Shown: positions 9,040 through 18,733, counted from the stretch's first letter. The stretch is DNA of 64,000 nt from Brevibacterium aurantiacum (GCF_007558825.1 NZ_VLTK01000013.1:1-64000); one strand, 5' to 3'. The notes: generated by a model from the sequence alone, not told the origin. Translations and numbers: made by a program.

Positions 9040-10125
9040 TCAGTCCCGCGACAGGATCGTCGAGGCGATCGCCTCTCCAAGTGATGAGGTCGAGCCCCGA
9101 CCTCCCAGATCGGGAGTGAGAATGCTCGCGTCCCCACTGCTCAGCACCGATTCGATTCCCTCGAGGACGTCCGCGCTTGCCTCGGTTTCGCCGAAGTGGT
9201 CGAGCATCATCGCGCCCGACCAGATCTGGCCGATCGGGTTGGCGATGCCCTGACCCGCAATATCGGGAGCCGAGCCGTGCACCGGTTCGAACAGACTCGG
9301 GAAGGTTCCATCAGGGTTGATGTTCGCGCTCGGCGCGACCCCGATGGTTCCTGTGCAGGCCGGTCCCAGATCGGAGAGGATGTCGCCGAAGAGGTTGCTC
9401 GCGACGACGACGTCGAAATGATTCGGTTTGAGGACGAAGTTGGCGGTAAGGATGTCGATGTGGAACTGATCTTGCCTCACCTCGGGATAATTCTCAGACA
9501 TGATCTTCACACGCTCGTCCCAGTAGGGCATTGTGATGGAGATCCCGTTGCTCTTCGTCGCCGAGGTGAGGTGTTGATTCGGACGGGAATCGGCCAGTTC
9601 GAAGGCGAACTTGAGCACCCTGTCGACTCCTGTCCGAGTCATCACGGTCTCCTGAACAACGATCTCCCGGTCGGTGCCCTCGAACATCTTTCCGCCGATC
9701 GACGAGTACTCGCCCTCGGTGTTCTCCCGCACCACGTAGAAGTCGACGTCACCTGGCCCGTAGCCGACCAGCGGGCTCTTCACGCCGGGCAGCAGGCGGC
9801 ACGGCCTGAGGTTGATGTACTGGTCGAAAGACCTCCTGAACTGCAGCAGGCTGCCCCATAGAGATATGTGGTCGGGCACGACGTCCGGCCAGCCGACCGC
9901 CCCGAAGAAGATCGCGTCGAAGCCGCGCAGACTGTCGAACCAGTCCTCGGGCAGCATAGTTCCATGAGCCTGGTAGTAGTCGGCACTTGCGAAGTCGAAA
10001 TCGACGAACTCGAGATCGATTCCGTGTTTCTGTGAGACTGCCTGCAACACCCGACGCCCCTCGGGAACCACTTCCTGCCCGATCCCGTCGCCGGGGATGA
10101 CTGCGATCGCCTTCTGTAAGCTCAT
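9040..10125 (-). CDS. Tartrate/D-malate dehydrogenase-like decarboxylating dehydrogenase
   Basis: A 361-residue member of the isopropylmalate/isocitrate dehydrogenase superfamily, closest by eye to tartrate dehydrogenase/D-malate dehydrogenase (TtuC/DmlA). It has VIPGDGIGQEVVPEG at the N-terminus, FGAVGWPDVVPDHISLWG, the substrate-binding LRPCRLLPG, VRENTEGEYSSIGG, and the metal/NAD region SNLFGDILSDLGPACTGTIG. Expected reaction: NAD-dependent oxidation, with or without decarboxylation, of a 2-hydroxyacid such as D-malate or tartrate. The start ATG overlaps the stop of the upstream ABC ATPase gene as ATGA, so it is the translationally coupled last gene of the dpp-like operon. That context is odd for this enzyme. 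Confidence 0.88.
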   Translation of the reverse strand: MSLQKAIAVIPGDGIGQEVVPEGRRVLQAVSQKHGIDLEFVDFDFASADYYQAHGTMLPEDWFDSLRGFDAIFFGAVGWPDVVPDHISLWGSLLQFRRSFDQYINLRPCRLLPGVKSPLVGYGPGDVDFYVVRENTEGEYSSIGGKMFEGTDREIVVQETVMTRTGVDRVLKFAFELADSRPNQHLTSATKSNGISITMPYWDERVKIMSENYPEVRQDQFHIDILTANFVLKPNHFDVVVASNLFGDILSDLGPACTGTIGVAPSANINPDGTFPSLFEPVHGSAPDIAGQGIANPIGQIWSGAMMLDHFGETEASADVLEGIESVLSSGDASILTPDLGGRGSTSSLGEAIASTILSRD

Positions 10126-11150
10126 TGAGCACCTGCTTCCGTTCTCTGACTGTCCATGGGATCGGTTGGGCTTTGAGTCTCCGATTCGGGATGATGACAG
10201 GCCGCTCGAGTCCCGTCTGCCATCGTACGCAGCAGCGGAATCTCGGTGGCACAGCGTTCGGTGGCCTTCCAGCACCGGGTGCGGAACCGGCATCCGCTCG
10301 GAGGGTTCAGAGGGCTGGGCACATCACCGCTGAGGGTGATCCGCTCTCTGCTCCGCTCGACGATCGGATCGGGGATCGGAACTGCAGACAACAACGCCTT
10401 GGTATACGGATGCTCGGGTGCTGCGAACAGCCTGCCCGTCGGCGCGGTCTCAACGATCCTGCCGAGATACATCACGGCCACCTCGTCGCTGAGGTATCTC
10501 ACGACGGAGAGGTCGTGGGCGATGAACACATAGGTGAGTCCGAGCAGATTCTGGAGTTCCTTGAGCTGGTTGAGGACGCCGGCCTGCACACTGACGTCGA
10601 GAGCGCTGACCGGTTCATCGAGCACGATCACCTCGGGTTCGACGGCGAGCGCTCGGGCGATGCCGATGCGCTGCCGCTGACCACCGGAGAATTCGTGCGG
10701 GTAGCGCTGGACGAACTCGGGGCGCAGGCCCACCATCTCCATCAGCTCCTGCGCCCGTTCCGAACGGCGACCGGCCGCCAAGCCGTGGATCTCGAGGGCT
10801 TCGATGAGGGCGCTGCCGATCGTCAGACGCGGATTGAGAGAGGCATAGGGGTCCTGGAACACCATCTGCACGCGTCGCCGCAGGGAGCGCAGGTCCTGAC
10901 CGGAGGCCGACTCGACAGACTCGCCGTCCAAGCGGATGCTGCCGCTGTCGATGTCGTGGAGCCGGACGATCGAGCGTCCCAGCGTGGACTTTCCGCAGCC
11001 GGACTCACCGACGATGCCGAGCGTCTTACCCTTCGGCACCTCGAGGCTGACCCCCGAAAGCGCGTGGACCGTGCCGGTGCGTCTGCGGAAGAGACCCGAG
11101 CGAATCGGGTACTCCTTGACGACATCGATGGCTTCGAGTGTGCTGCTCAT
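10122..11150 (-). CDS. dppF: Dipeptide/oligopeptide ABC importer ATP-binding subunit (DppF/OppF type)
   Basis: One of two ATPases powering peptide import at the inner face of the membrane. The 342-residue protein has Walker A GESGCGKST, signature FSGGQRQR, Walker B EVIVLDEPVSALD and the C-terminal oligopeptide/dipeptide transporter domain with clustered cysteines (CRFRTRCWKATERCATE). That cysteine-rich segment holds an iron-sulfur cluster in some relatives. Its start overlaps the stop of the preceding ATPase gene by four bases, and its own stop overlaps the dehydrogenase start. Part of the dppA-B-C-D-F order. Confidence 0.92.
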   Translation of the reverse strand: MSSTLEAIDVVKEYPIRSGLFRRRTGTVHALSGVSLEVPKGKTLGIVGESGCGKSTLGRSIVRLHDIDSGSIRLDGESVESASGQDLRSLRRRVQMVFQDPYASLNPRLTIGSALIEALEIHGLAAGRRSERAQELMEMVGLRPEFVQRYPHEFSGGQRQRIGIARALAVEPEVIVLDEPVSALDVSVQAGVLNQLKELQNLLGLTYVFIAHDLSVVRYLSDEVAVMYLGRIVETAPTGRLFAAPEHPYTKALLSAVPIPDPIVERSRERITLSGDVPSPLNPPSGCRFRTRCWKATERCATEIPLLRTMADGTRAACHHPESETQSPTDPMDSQRTEAGAQ

Positions 11151-12175
11151 GAGGACGCCTCCTGTCGAACGGCGGCGACCTCGTCGATCCTCAGGCAGGC
11201 CGCCATATGGCGATCGGTGATGAACTGTTCGGGAATAGGCGTTCGATCACACGTGCCGAGCATCGCATACCGACACCTGGGTGCGAATCGACAGCCCGGC
11301 GGAAGCTCGGTCGGATCCGGAGGAGCCCCGGGGATCGAGTACAGGCGCGAATCGCCAGAATTGCCGTCGAGACGGGGCATCGCGGCCAGCAGATCCACGG
11401 TGTACGGATGGGAAGGTCGGTAGAAGAGATCCTCGACGTCGGCCTCCTCCACCTTCTTCCCCGAGTACATCACGAGGACCCTGTCGGCGAGCCCTGCAAC
11501 CACACCCAGATCGTGGGTGATGATCAGCAGGGCCGAGTTGGTCCGTTTCTGAACCCGACGCAGCACGTCGAGCACCTGCGCCTGGACAGTGACGTCGAGG
11601 GCTGTCGTCGGCTCGTCGGCGATGAGCACATCCGGATCGTTGGCGATGCTCATGGCGATCATGATGCGCTGGCGCATTCCCCCGGAGAATTCGTGGGGGA
11701 ACTGGTCGACACGCTGCTCGGGGGTGGGAATGCCGACGATGTCGAGGAGTTCGATCGCCCTGGCCCGCATCTCCTGGCGGCTTCGGCCCGAGGAATGGAC
11801 TCGCACCGCCTCCATGAGCTGATTGCCCACTGACTTCACCGGATTGAGTGCGGCGAGCGCGTCCTGGAACACCATGGAGATCCGTCGACCGCGCAGCTCC
11901 CGCAGCTGATCGTCGGTTTTGGTCAGCAGTTCCTCTCCGCGGAACCGAATCGATCCGGTTACAGCAGCTGTGCGCGGAAGCAGTCCCATGATCGCCATCG
12001 AGGTGATGGATTTTCCTGAGCCGGATTCGCCGACCACGCCGAGGGTCTCGTTCGCATTCAGGTCGAAGCTCAGCCCCTCCACCGAGGTGGCCGGACCATT
12101 GTCCGTGGAGAAGACGACGCTGAGGCTGTCGACCGTGAGCAGCGGTTGTTGGGTGAGTGTCATCGCGGGCCTCAT
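11147..12175 (-). CDS. dppD: Dipeptide/oligopeptide ABC importer ATP-binding subunit (DppD/OppD type)
   Basis: The second ATPase of the importer, 342 residues. Walker A GESGSGKS, signature FSGGMRQRIMIAM, Walker B DVLIADEPTTALD and the cysteine-containing C-terminal extension (CRFAPRCRYAMLGTCD) identify the DppD branch. ATG 12175 overlaps the permease stop as ATGA; an in-frame ATG four codons on (12163) is also possible. It pairs with DppF under the two permeases. Confidence 0.92.
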   Translation of the reverse strand: MRPAMTLTQQPLLTVDSLSVVFSTDNGPATSVEGLSFDLNANETLGVVGESGSGKSITSMAIMGLLPRTAAVTGSIRFRGEELLTKTDDQLRELRGRRISMVFQDALAALNPVKSVGNQLMEAVRVHSSGRSRQEMRARAIELLDIVGIPTPEQRVDQFPHEFSGGMRQRIMIAMSIANDPDVLIADEPTTALDVTVQAQVLDVLRRVQKRTNSALLIITHDLGVVAGLADRVLVMYSGKKVEEADVEDLFYRPSHPYTVDLLAAMPRLDGNSGDSRLYSIPGAPPDPTELPPGCRFAPRCRYAMLGTCDRTPIPEQFITDRHMAACLRIDEVAAVRQEASS

Positions 12176-13062
12176 CGTTTCGTCTGTGGATCGAGGGCGT
12201 CACGGAGCCCGTCGCCGATGAAGTTCACCGACAGCACCGTGATCAGTATGAGCAGGCCGGGGTAGAGCAGAAGATGCACCTGCGGGGTGCCGAGCAGACC
12301 GGCAGCCTGGCTGAGCATGTTGCCCCAGCTCGAGTCCGGGGGTTGGACTCCGAATCCGAGGAAGCTCAGGGTCGATTCCGTGATGATCGCCGCCGCTACT
12401 GCGAGGGAGACATTCACGGCGATGACTCCGGCGAGGTTGGGGATCATGTGCCTCACGATCACTCGCATCGGAGAGGCTCCGAGAACGATCGCCGCATCGA
12501 CGAACTCCTTCTCCCGCAGTGAGAGCACCTGAGATCTCGCGACACGTGCGATGACGGTCCAGCCCAGTGCGCTCAGGGCCAGCACGATTGTCGCCGATGA
12601 GCTGCCGAATCCCTGAAGCACGAGGGCGAGGATCGCGATCGGTGGGACGACGAGGAAGAGATCGACGAGGCGCATGATGAGTTCGTCCACCCATCCGCCG
12701 AAGTATCCGGCCAGGGAGCCGAGGAGGACACCCACAATGGTTGAGAGCACGCCCACACCAAGCCCGACCGACATCGATATCCGCCCGGCATAGAGCAGTT
12801 GGCTGAGGAAGTCTCGACCCAGCTCGTCCGTTCCCAGCCAATGCACCGCACTCGGGCCAGTGGACCCGGTGATGAGGTCCTGGTGATTCTCTTGGAAGGG
12901 GGCGATCCAGGGAGCGCCGAAACAGGCGATGACGAGCATCGCCAGCACCACGAGTCCACTGACGGCGAGCCTATGCCGGAGGAACCGGCGTCGGAAGAGA
13001 GTCCACTGACCAACGAAAGATCTTGTGGTCTTGGTGGTCACGGCCGCTGATTGTGCTCTCAT
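12172..13062 (-). CDS. dppC: Dipeptide/oligopeptide ABC importer permease (DppC type)
   Basis: A 296-residue membrane permease with an N-terminal segment typical of DppC/OppC (WTLFRRRFLRHRLAVSGLVVLAMLV) and the EAA-type cytoplasmic loop EFVDAAIVLGASPMRVIVRHMIPN that contacts the ATPase. About six membrane helices. I start at ATG 13062, which overlaps the dppB stop as ATGA; a frame open to 13152 would run into dppB and carries no conserved sequence. Confidence 0.92.
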   Translation of the reverse strand: MRAQSAAVTTKTTRSFVGQWTLFRRRFLRHRLAVSGLVVLAMLVIACFGAPWIAPFQENHQDLITGSTGPSAVHWLGTDELGRDFLSQLLYAGRISMSVGLGVGVLSTIVGVLLGSLAGYFGGWVDELIMRLVDLFLVVPPIAILALVLQGFGSSSATIVLALSALGWTVIARVARSQVLSLREKEFVDAAIVLGASPMRVIVRHMIPNLAGVIAVNVSLAVAAAIITESTLSFLGFGVQPPDSSWGNMLSQAAGLLGTPQVHLLLYPGLLILITVLSVNFIGDGLRDALDPQTKR

Positions 13063-14024
13063 GACAACTTCACTCTCGGGTCGAGGTAGGCATAACTGAG
13101 ATCCGCCAGAAGATTGAAGACAACGATGGCGATGGCCACGAGCATCATCCACGGCAACAGCAGCTGGGCATCGCCGGCGAGCAGGGAGTCGAGCAGGAGC
13201 TTGCCCATCCCTGGGATCGAGAAGATCTGTTCGGTGACGACGAGCCCGCCGAGGAGGATGCCCGCATCGAGGAACACCACGGTGACGAAGGGTGCCAGGG
13301 AGTTGCGGAGGGCATGGTTGATGACAACCTGACGCTTCGGTACCCCTTTTGCCCGCGCCGTTCGCACATAATCACTGGTGAGCGAATCAAGCATCGAAGC
13401 TCGCCCGTATCTGCTCCAACTGGCGACGAGAGTGATCGTCATCGTCACCACGGGAAGTGCGAGGTGGCGTAGGTAATCCCCGAAATCGGAATGGCCCACC
13501 GAGTGAAGTCCCACGAAGTACAGCGGCGGCTCGGCCAGGTTCCATATCTGCACCGGCCACACCCCGAATATCTGGATGAGCAGGAGCCCAAACCAGAACG
13601 CGGGGAGGGCGATTCCGATGTAGGACACTCCGGTGAACACATAGTCGGCCGCGCTGTACTGCTTGACCGCCGAATAGGTTCCCACCGCTATCGCTATGAT
13701 CGCACCGAGGAGGACTCCCCAGAAGATGAGTTGGATGGTCGGCCCGGCGGCGCCGGCTATCATGTCGAGGACGTCACGGCCCGTACGGGTGCTGGTCCCC
13801 CAGTCCCCTGTCACAAAGCCCTTGAACCAGAGGAGATACTGCTCCGGGATCGGTTTGTCGAGACCCAGTCGTTCGGTCTCTCGGGCGATCGCTGTCGGAT
13901 CCTGGTTCAGCCGGAGCTTGCTCAACGGGTCGAAGGCTCGACGGACAGCCCAGAAGAGCAGGAACGAGGCGATGAGGATGACCGGGATCGAGTAAGCCAG
14001 TCGGCGCAGCGCATAGGTGATCAT
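13059..14024 (-). CDS. dppB: Dipeptide/oligopeptide ABC importer permease (DppB type)
   Basis: A 321-residue permease beginning MITYALRRLAYSIPVILIASFLLFW, the classical DppB/OppB start. It has the periplasmic loop that includes FKGFVTGDWGTS, and the ATPase-contact loop DYVRTARAKGVPKRQVVINHALRNSL. It lies 84 bases downstream of the binding-protein gene and overlaps dppC. The gap to the binding-protein gene suggests room for differential expression of the more abundant lipoprotein, a common pattern in such operons. Confidence 0.92.
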   Translation of the reverse strand: MITYALRRLAYSIPVILIASFLLFWAVRRAFDPLSKLRLNQDPTAIARETERLGLDKPIPEQYLLWFKGFVTGDWGTSTRTGRDVLDMIAGAAGPTIQLIFWGVLLGAIIAIAVGTYSAVKQYSAADYVFTGVSYIGIALPAFWFGLLLIQIFGVWPVQIWNLAEPPLYFVGLHSVGHSDFGDYLRHLALPVVTMTITLVASWSRYGRASMLDSLTSDYVRTARAKGVPKRQVVINHALRNSLAPFVTVVFLDAGILLGGLVVTEQIFSIPGMGKLLLDSLLAGDAQLLLPWMMLVAIAIVVFNLLADLSYAYLDPRVKLS

Positions 14025-14108
14025 GATGATTCGCGGGCCTCTCCGGTTCCAGGACGGTCGAGTGCGATACCGGCACTGATCTTTGTGGCTTCACAAATAG
14101 CTGAGCTC

Positions 14109-15791
14109 TCAATCAAGGGTCCACGCCTCCAGGTTCCAGAAGGGGCCCTCTGCGGGATTGACCTCGACCGGCCCCTTGACCTTGCTGCTGGTCATGACGA
14201 TATTCGGCACCGTGTCGATGGGGATTCCGGGAACAGCCTCAGCGATGAGCTTTTCGGCTGCATGGGACTTCGTGATCCGTTCCTTGTCGTCCGTCGTGCG
14301 GGCAACGGTGTTGAGGAGTCCGTCAGCCCCTGGGATGTTCGCTCGAGTGAAGTTGATGCCTGAGAATCCGTTGTCGTCACCGGGGATGGCGTCCGACCTG
14401 AATGAGGAGCCGAGATCGGGTTCGGGGACGGTGTCGATGATCGTCCATAATCCGACCTCGAAGTCCCCCTTCGGCGCGACGCTTGAAAACAGGTCGGCGC
14501 CTGCGACGTTGGCGATCTTCATGGAGAAACCGGCCTCACCTGCCTGCTTCTGAAGAATCTGTTCGGCCAGTTCGCGTCGCTGGTTCCCAGACTGCGTGGT
14601 GATGCGGAACTCAGCGGGTTTCCCGTTCTTTTCCCAGATTCCCTCTTCGTTCCTGCGCCACCCGTCATCCATCATGAGGTCCTCAACCTTCTCGAGGTCT
14701 CTGGTGTATCGGGAGAAGTCTTCCCGGGCGTAGACGCCGTTGAGTGGGGTGAGGAAGCTCTGCTGCACCTGCTCGACCCCGATCTGTCCGTAGAGTCGCT
14801 CAACGATCGCGGGCCTGTCGATCGAATGGGCGAAGGCTTGTCGCACCGCCAAGCTGTCGAAGGGAAAAGCCGCATTATTGATCCACAGGGCCTCCAGGTT
14901 TCCAGAATCGGTGTCGACGTCGATGTTCGTATTCGGGACGCCGGCCTTGATCTGACTCATCGCATCGAGTTGCGGCGTCGGATACAGCGCCTGGACCTGA
15001 CCGCTCTTGAGCGCGAGGAAGGCGGCCGCGGTGTCGGTGATGAACTGGAAGGTGACCTTCTTGAGTTTCGGCTTCTCGCCCCAGTAATTGTCGTTGGGCA
15101 CCAGTGTCACTGAGACCCCTTTGACCCAGGACTCGATCTTCCAGGGGCCACCGGAGAAGTCATAGCCGTCCTTCATCATCTCGGCGCGGTCCTCGCTCTT
15201 GAGGATGTGGCTGGGCAGGACAGAGTAGTCGCCGCTGAAGAGCTTCTTCCACGAGCCGGTCGAGGTCTTGAGCGTGACGACTGCGGTCCTCTCGTTCGGA
15301 GCGTCGATAGATTCGATGAGCGAGTACCCGCTCTTGTCGAAGATGTCATCGCCGTCCCGGATCTGGAGGCCGGTGTACACGAAGTCTTCACCGGTGATGG
15401 GTTCTCCGTCGGACCACTGAGCTTCGGGATTGATGCTATAGGTGATCGTCTGCTTCCCTCCCTCTGCGATGGCTACTCTCGGCTCACCGGTCAGCAGATC
15501 AGAGGGGACCAGCTCCCAGGAACCATCGGTCTTCCGGGACTCGAAGGCGCGTGGAAGAGTGGGGATCCGCATCGTGTAGGAGCCCCAGATGTTTGCGGCA
15601 CACGTAGCGATCCAGTCTGCGCAGTCGGGTTCCTGTTCGGCACCGATGACGATCTGTTCGTCGTCCGAGATGTTCTGGTCAAGACCGCCGTCGCCAGTCG
15701 AACACGCGGTGAGACCGAGCGCGAACGCGAGGCCTGCGGCCGCTGCTGCACGGAGACGTCTCCTGCCTCGCGGTCGGGTGAAACTCGTCAT
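14109..15791 (-). CDS. dppA: Peptide-type ABC transporter substrate-binding lipoprotein (SBP family 5)
   Basis: The extracytoplasmic receptor of the importer, 560 residues. The signal peptide has Arg-rich n-region and ends at lipobox LTAC with Cys30 as the predicted lipidated residue. The body follows family 5 (for example INPEAQWSDGEPITGEDFVYTG and the VRQAFAHSIDRPAIVERLYG region near the hinge). Family 5 proteins bind peptides but also nickel, glycosides, opines and other solutes, so a peptide ligand is an inference. ATG 15791 is set by AAAGGAAC; a frame open to 15818 is not needed. It is divergent from a TetR gene, with a palindromic candidate operator between them. Confidence 0.9.
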   Translation of the reverse strand: MTSFTRPRGRRRLRAAAAAGLAFALGLTACSTGDGGLDQNISDDEQIVIGAEQEPDCADWIATCAANIWGSYTMRIPTLPRAFESRKTDGSWELVPSDLLTGEPRVAIAEGGKQTITYSINPEAQWSDGEPITGEDFVYTGLQIRDGDDIFDKSGYSLIESIDAPNERTAVVTLKTSTGSWKKLFSGDYSVLPSHILKSEDRAEMMKDGYDFSGGPWKIESWVKGVSVTLVPNDNYWGEKPKLKKVTFQFITDTAAAFLALKSGQVQALYPTPQLDAMSQIKAGVPNTNIDVDTDSGNLEALWINNAAFPFDSLAVRQAFAHSIDRPAIVERLYGQIGVEQVQQSFLTPLNGVYAREDFSRYTRDLEKVEDLMMDDGWRRNEEGIWEKNGKPAEFRITTQSGNQRRELAEQILQKQAGEAGFSMKIANVAGADLFSSVAPKGDFEVGLWTIIDTVPEPDLGSSFRSDAIPGDDNGFSGINFTRANIPGADGLLNTVARTTDDKERITKSHAAEKLIAEAVPGIPIDTVPNIVMTSSKVKGPVEVNPAEGPFWNLEAWTLD

Positions 15792-15879
15792 TGAAGTTCC
15801 TTTCCACCATGGCCCCACTGCTTACAGCGCCATGTCGTAGCAACAGATTAATCCCGAATCGAAGAGATAGCAATAGTGT

Positions 15880-15898
15880 TAGTCAACATAATTGACTA
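15880..15898. promoter_or_regulatory. 19-bp palindromic candidate TetR operator in the dppA-tetR gap
   Basis: TAGTCAACATAATTGACTA has perfect 7-bp arms (15880-15886 and 15892-15898) around a 5-bp centre. It lies between the divergent dppA and TetR genes, upstream of a candidate dppA promoter (minus-strand TTGCTA, 17 bases, TAATCT). The sequence is A/T-rich against a G/C-rich background. A second copy of the same length and with the same outer arms is at 20907-20925. TetR proteins commonly bind such sites beside their own gene. Confidence 0.6.
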
Positions 15899-15973
15899 TC
15901 TATTGGGCAAACAATCTTCGTGTTCATCCCGACTGCGGTTATCCTTGAGGGCACACACGACGATGGGAGAACC

Positions 15974-16711
15974 TTGACGAATCCCGGCACATCCGAGGAC
16001 GGCACACGATCGACATCCGATGCCCCGGTCCGCACTAGGCGCAAACGCGATTCGCTCAACCGCACCGTCATTCTCGACGCCGCAAAGGTGATTTCTGAGC
16101 GCGACGGCCTCGATGGACTGACATTCCAATCACTGGGAGCCGAACTCGGGGCTCACCCGACATCGATGTACCGTCATTTCAAGGACAAGGACGAACTCGT
16201 CCTCGCGCTTATCGATTCCCTGCGCGACCGTTCCTATCTCGGTGCCCTTGTGCCCACCGGGGACTGGAGAGAGAATCTGCGGATTGCCGCACGTGTCGTC
16301 CACGAACACTACTTGCGCTATCCTCAACTCGCTTCGCAGATGGCGGCTAGAACCACTCGCATGCCTCGCGAGTTCAGCAATATGGAATACACGCTCAAGG
16401 CGTTCTTCGATGCTGGATTCAATAATGAAGACGCGCTCAAATACCAACGCGTCTTCGGCAACTATGTGCGCGCGCTTTCAAGCATCGAAGCGACCTCCCA
16501 CTGCCTGCCGGAGCAGGTGCAGCGAGAGGACGAGCTGGCCTGGAGAATACAGTTCGAACGCCTCGACCCAGAAGAATATCCCGCTATCACTGCGGCCGGC
16601 CAACCTCCTCTGGGCATCGGGGATGCCAGTACGTTCGACGCCGGCCTCGAAGTGCTCATCAGGGGTCTCGAAGCACTTGCGGAGGGTGTTCCCGGTGCCG
16701 AAGACAGATAG
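15974..16711 (+). CDS. TetR-family transcriptional regulator
   Basis: A 245-residue regulator. The N-terminal helix-turn-helix reads LNRTVILDAAKVISERDGLDGL, then LGAELGAHPTSMYRHFKDKDELV; the rest is an all-helical ligand/dimerisation domain. I start at TTG 15974 because GGGAG lies six bases upstream; GTG 15920 gives 18 more residues of no conserved sequence. It is divergent from the dpp-like operon and convergent with the S9 peptidase gene. The palindrome at 15880-15898 is its probable binding site, and a matching site at 20907 suggests it also controls the dehalogenase-like operon. Ligand unknown. Confidence 0.85.
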   Translation: MTNPGTSEDGTRSTSDAPVRTRRKRDSLNRTVILDAAKVISERDGLDGLTFQSLGAELGAHPTSMYRHFKDKDELVLALIDSLRDRSYLGALVPTGDWRENLRIAARVVHEHYLRYPQLASQMAARTTRMPREFSNMEYTLKAFFDAGFNNEDALKYQRVFGNYVRALSSIEATSHCLPEQVQREDELAWRIQFERLDPEEYPAITAAGQPPLGIGDASTFDAGLEVLIRGLEALAEGVPGAEDR

Positions 16712-16813
16712 CGGGCGCAGTCAGGGGACTCAGCCGAGACGAACGGCAGCTAAGTTCCAGTCACGCCCCCAGGAGTATCGAAATCCGTCGCATGAAGGAA
16801 TTCGACACAGCGA

Positions 16814-18706
16814 TCAGGGCGTGCCTGACCACCTCACTGAGGACTCGGTGAGCGCAACGAATCCCAGCTCGCGCTCCAACCATTCGTGTTCGATGGCCAG
16901 ACCCGCAGGTGTATGACCGGCATCGAACCACTCGATGGAGACGTCTCCCCCGCTCGCCCGCAGTCGTTCGATGTACTTCCTCGCCTGTGCCGGCGGAGTG
17001 CGAGAGTCACGCGCTCCCTGAAACAGCACGACCGACCCTTGAACCTGATCCACGTAGCTCGTGGACGAGAGCTTCGCACAGGCCTCCTCGAAGCTCAGTT
17101 CACCGTTGGACAGCACCTTTTCCCACACGGGCCTGAGTGCGGCGTTCATCTCCTCAAATGCAGTCGCCCAATCGGCCATCGCCACCACGGCGAAACCTCC
17201 AGCGAAGTACTCGGGCAGTCGGCCCATTGACAACAGCGTCAGGTGACCGCCGTAGGAGGCCCCGGTGACGAACGTCGATGTCGGATCCGCAACGCCAAGT
17301 CCCCGCAGGCGGTCCATCACCGCCCGTATATCTGCGACCTCGCGGTCGCCGTATCCGGTCCAGAAGCCTTCTCTGAATTCCCTGCCGAATGTCACCGAAC
17401 CCCGATAATTGAGCGAAGCGAAGGCGAAGCCCTCTGCCAGCCAGGCCTGTGCCTCGGGTGCGTAGTGGTCGGTGGTGACCAAGTTGGGCCCGCCGTGGAT
17501 GGACAGGATAGTGCCGCGCACCTCACCAACCGGGATCGCCCACCACAACTGAACAGGTGTGCCATCGGCGCTGGTGACGAGTTCAGAGTTGAATGGCACT
17601 CCTTCGGGCAGCTGGGGTGCATCGATGACGGAAATCGATTCGCCGTGAGGATCGATTCTGGTGAGCGCTGGAGGAGTGCTCCATGACTGCTCGAATACAA
17701 GTACTCCGCCAGCTTGGTCGAGGTAGGACTGCGCACTGTAGGCGAATTCTGCGGCCACATCGGGGTCGGCATAACTGCCGGTGCCCTCACGCACGATGGA
17801 GATGCCCCCGCCATCGGTGTCGAGGAGCAGGAGGCGATGAATCCCCGCGTCGACGTGGAGCAGGAGGATCTGCGAATGCTCCGGGGCCCAGTCGAGCGCG
17901 AGCACTTCACCAGCCAACTCAGTCAGGGGGTAGTCTGTCCGGTCTCCAGTCGACGGTGACCACAGCGCCGGCCTGGCGAAGCCGCTCTTCTCGGTGCTCA
18001 ACAGCAATCGATCGTCTCCCAGCAGCGGAGAGAAGCGCACGGCCCGGACTGGACCGCCGTCGCCCATATCGTTGCACACGGCGATCTCCTCACCGGAGTG
18101 TGCGTCGACGACGGTGACAGCTGTCCGACGCCAACCCGGATTGTGATTCGTCGAGTCAGCGGAGAACAGGCTGGCATCGGCGGAGACGTGCGCGTACCAG
18201 GCTTCGTTCCGTGAGGACCAGATGACCTCCGCCTCGCCCCAGGGATTCGCGGGAATCGACAGCAGGTGAAAGCCCTCATCGTCGACGATGGTGGCGAGAA
18301 GCGTCGACCCATCGGCGGAGAACTCCATCCCTCTGATGACGTAGGGATCACGGTCTGGAGTCAGATGAACGCTCTTCGTACCGTCGACCGATTGGGCCAA
18401 GAGTCCGCCGACCTCAGAACCTCCGTCATCATCGAGGGAGACGATCCAGCGAGCGTCGGGTGACAGGAAGGACTCGAAGCTCACGTCAATGGGAAGGATA
18501 TCGGACAGCACTGGACCGGCGTTCCCTGCCTCGGTCGCGAGCAGACGCCCTTTGACCCCATGGCGATGGTTTTCGATGACAAGGCCAGTGCTCGGGTTCC
18601 CCATTGCCGGTCTCACCGTGTGCAGATACGGCGTGTTGAAGCGCATCTCCCATGTCGATGTCTTGCGTCCATTGGTCGATGCGGTGGAGTCGGTTTGAGC
18701 GGTCAT
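16814..18706 (-). CDS. S9-family serine peptidase (prolyl oligopeptidase/acylaminoacyl peptidase-like)
   Basis: A 630-residue cytoplasmic enzyme with an N-terminal beta-propeller (about residues 30-370) and a C-terminal alpha/beta-hydrolase peptidase domain. The triad is visible: Ser near 482 in TGASYGGHLTL, Asp near 565 in GARDSRTPPAQARKY and His near 597 in FDAGHTPAG. There is no signal peptide. It would cleave short peptides or acylated aminoacyl ends, which fits the peptide importer nearby. The start has GGGGAGAAG upstream. It converges with the TetR gene; its own upstream gap holds a near-palindrome. Regulation with the importer is plausible but not shown. Confidence 0.88.
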   Translation of the reverse strand: MTAQTDSTASTNGRKTSTWEMRFNTPYLHTVRPAMGNPSTGLVIENHRHGVKGRLLATEAGNAGPVLSDILPIDVSFESFLSPDARWIVSLDDDGGSEVGGLLAQSVDGTKSVHLTPDRDPYVIRGMEFSADGSTLLATIVDDEGFHLLSIPANPWGEAEVIWSSRNEAWYAHVSADASLFSADSTNHNPGWRRTAVTVVDAHSGEEIAVCNDMGDGGPVRAVRFSPLLGDDRLLLSTEKSGFARPALWSPSTGDRTDYPLTELAGEVLALDWAPEHSQILLLHVDAGIHRLLLLDTDGGGISIVREGTGSYADPDVAAEFAYSAQSYLDQAGGVLVFEQSWSTPPALTRIDPHGESISVIDAPQLPEGVPFNSELVTSADGTPVQLWWAIPVGEVRGTILSIHGGPNLVTTDHYAPEAQAWLAEGFAFASLNYRGSVTFGREFREGFWTGYGDREVADIRAVMDRLRGLGVADPTSTFVTGASYGGHLTLLSMGRLPEYFAGGFAVVAMADWATAFEEMNAALRPVWEKVLSNGELSFEEACAKLSSTSYVDQVQGSVVLFQGARDSRTPPAQARKYIERLRASGGDVSIEWFDAGHTPAGLAIEHEWLERELGFVALTESSVRWSGTP

Positions 18707-18733
18707 TGCTTCTCCCCTGTGGTCATAGTGGCA

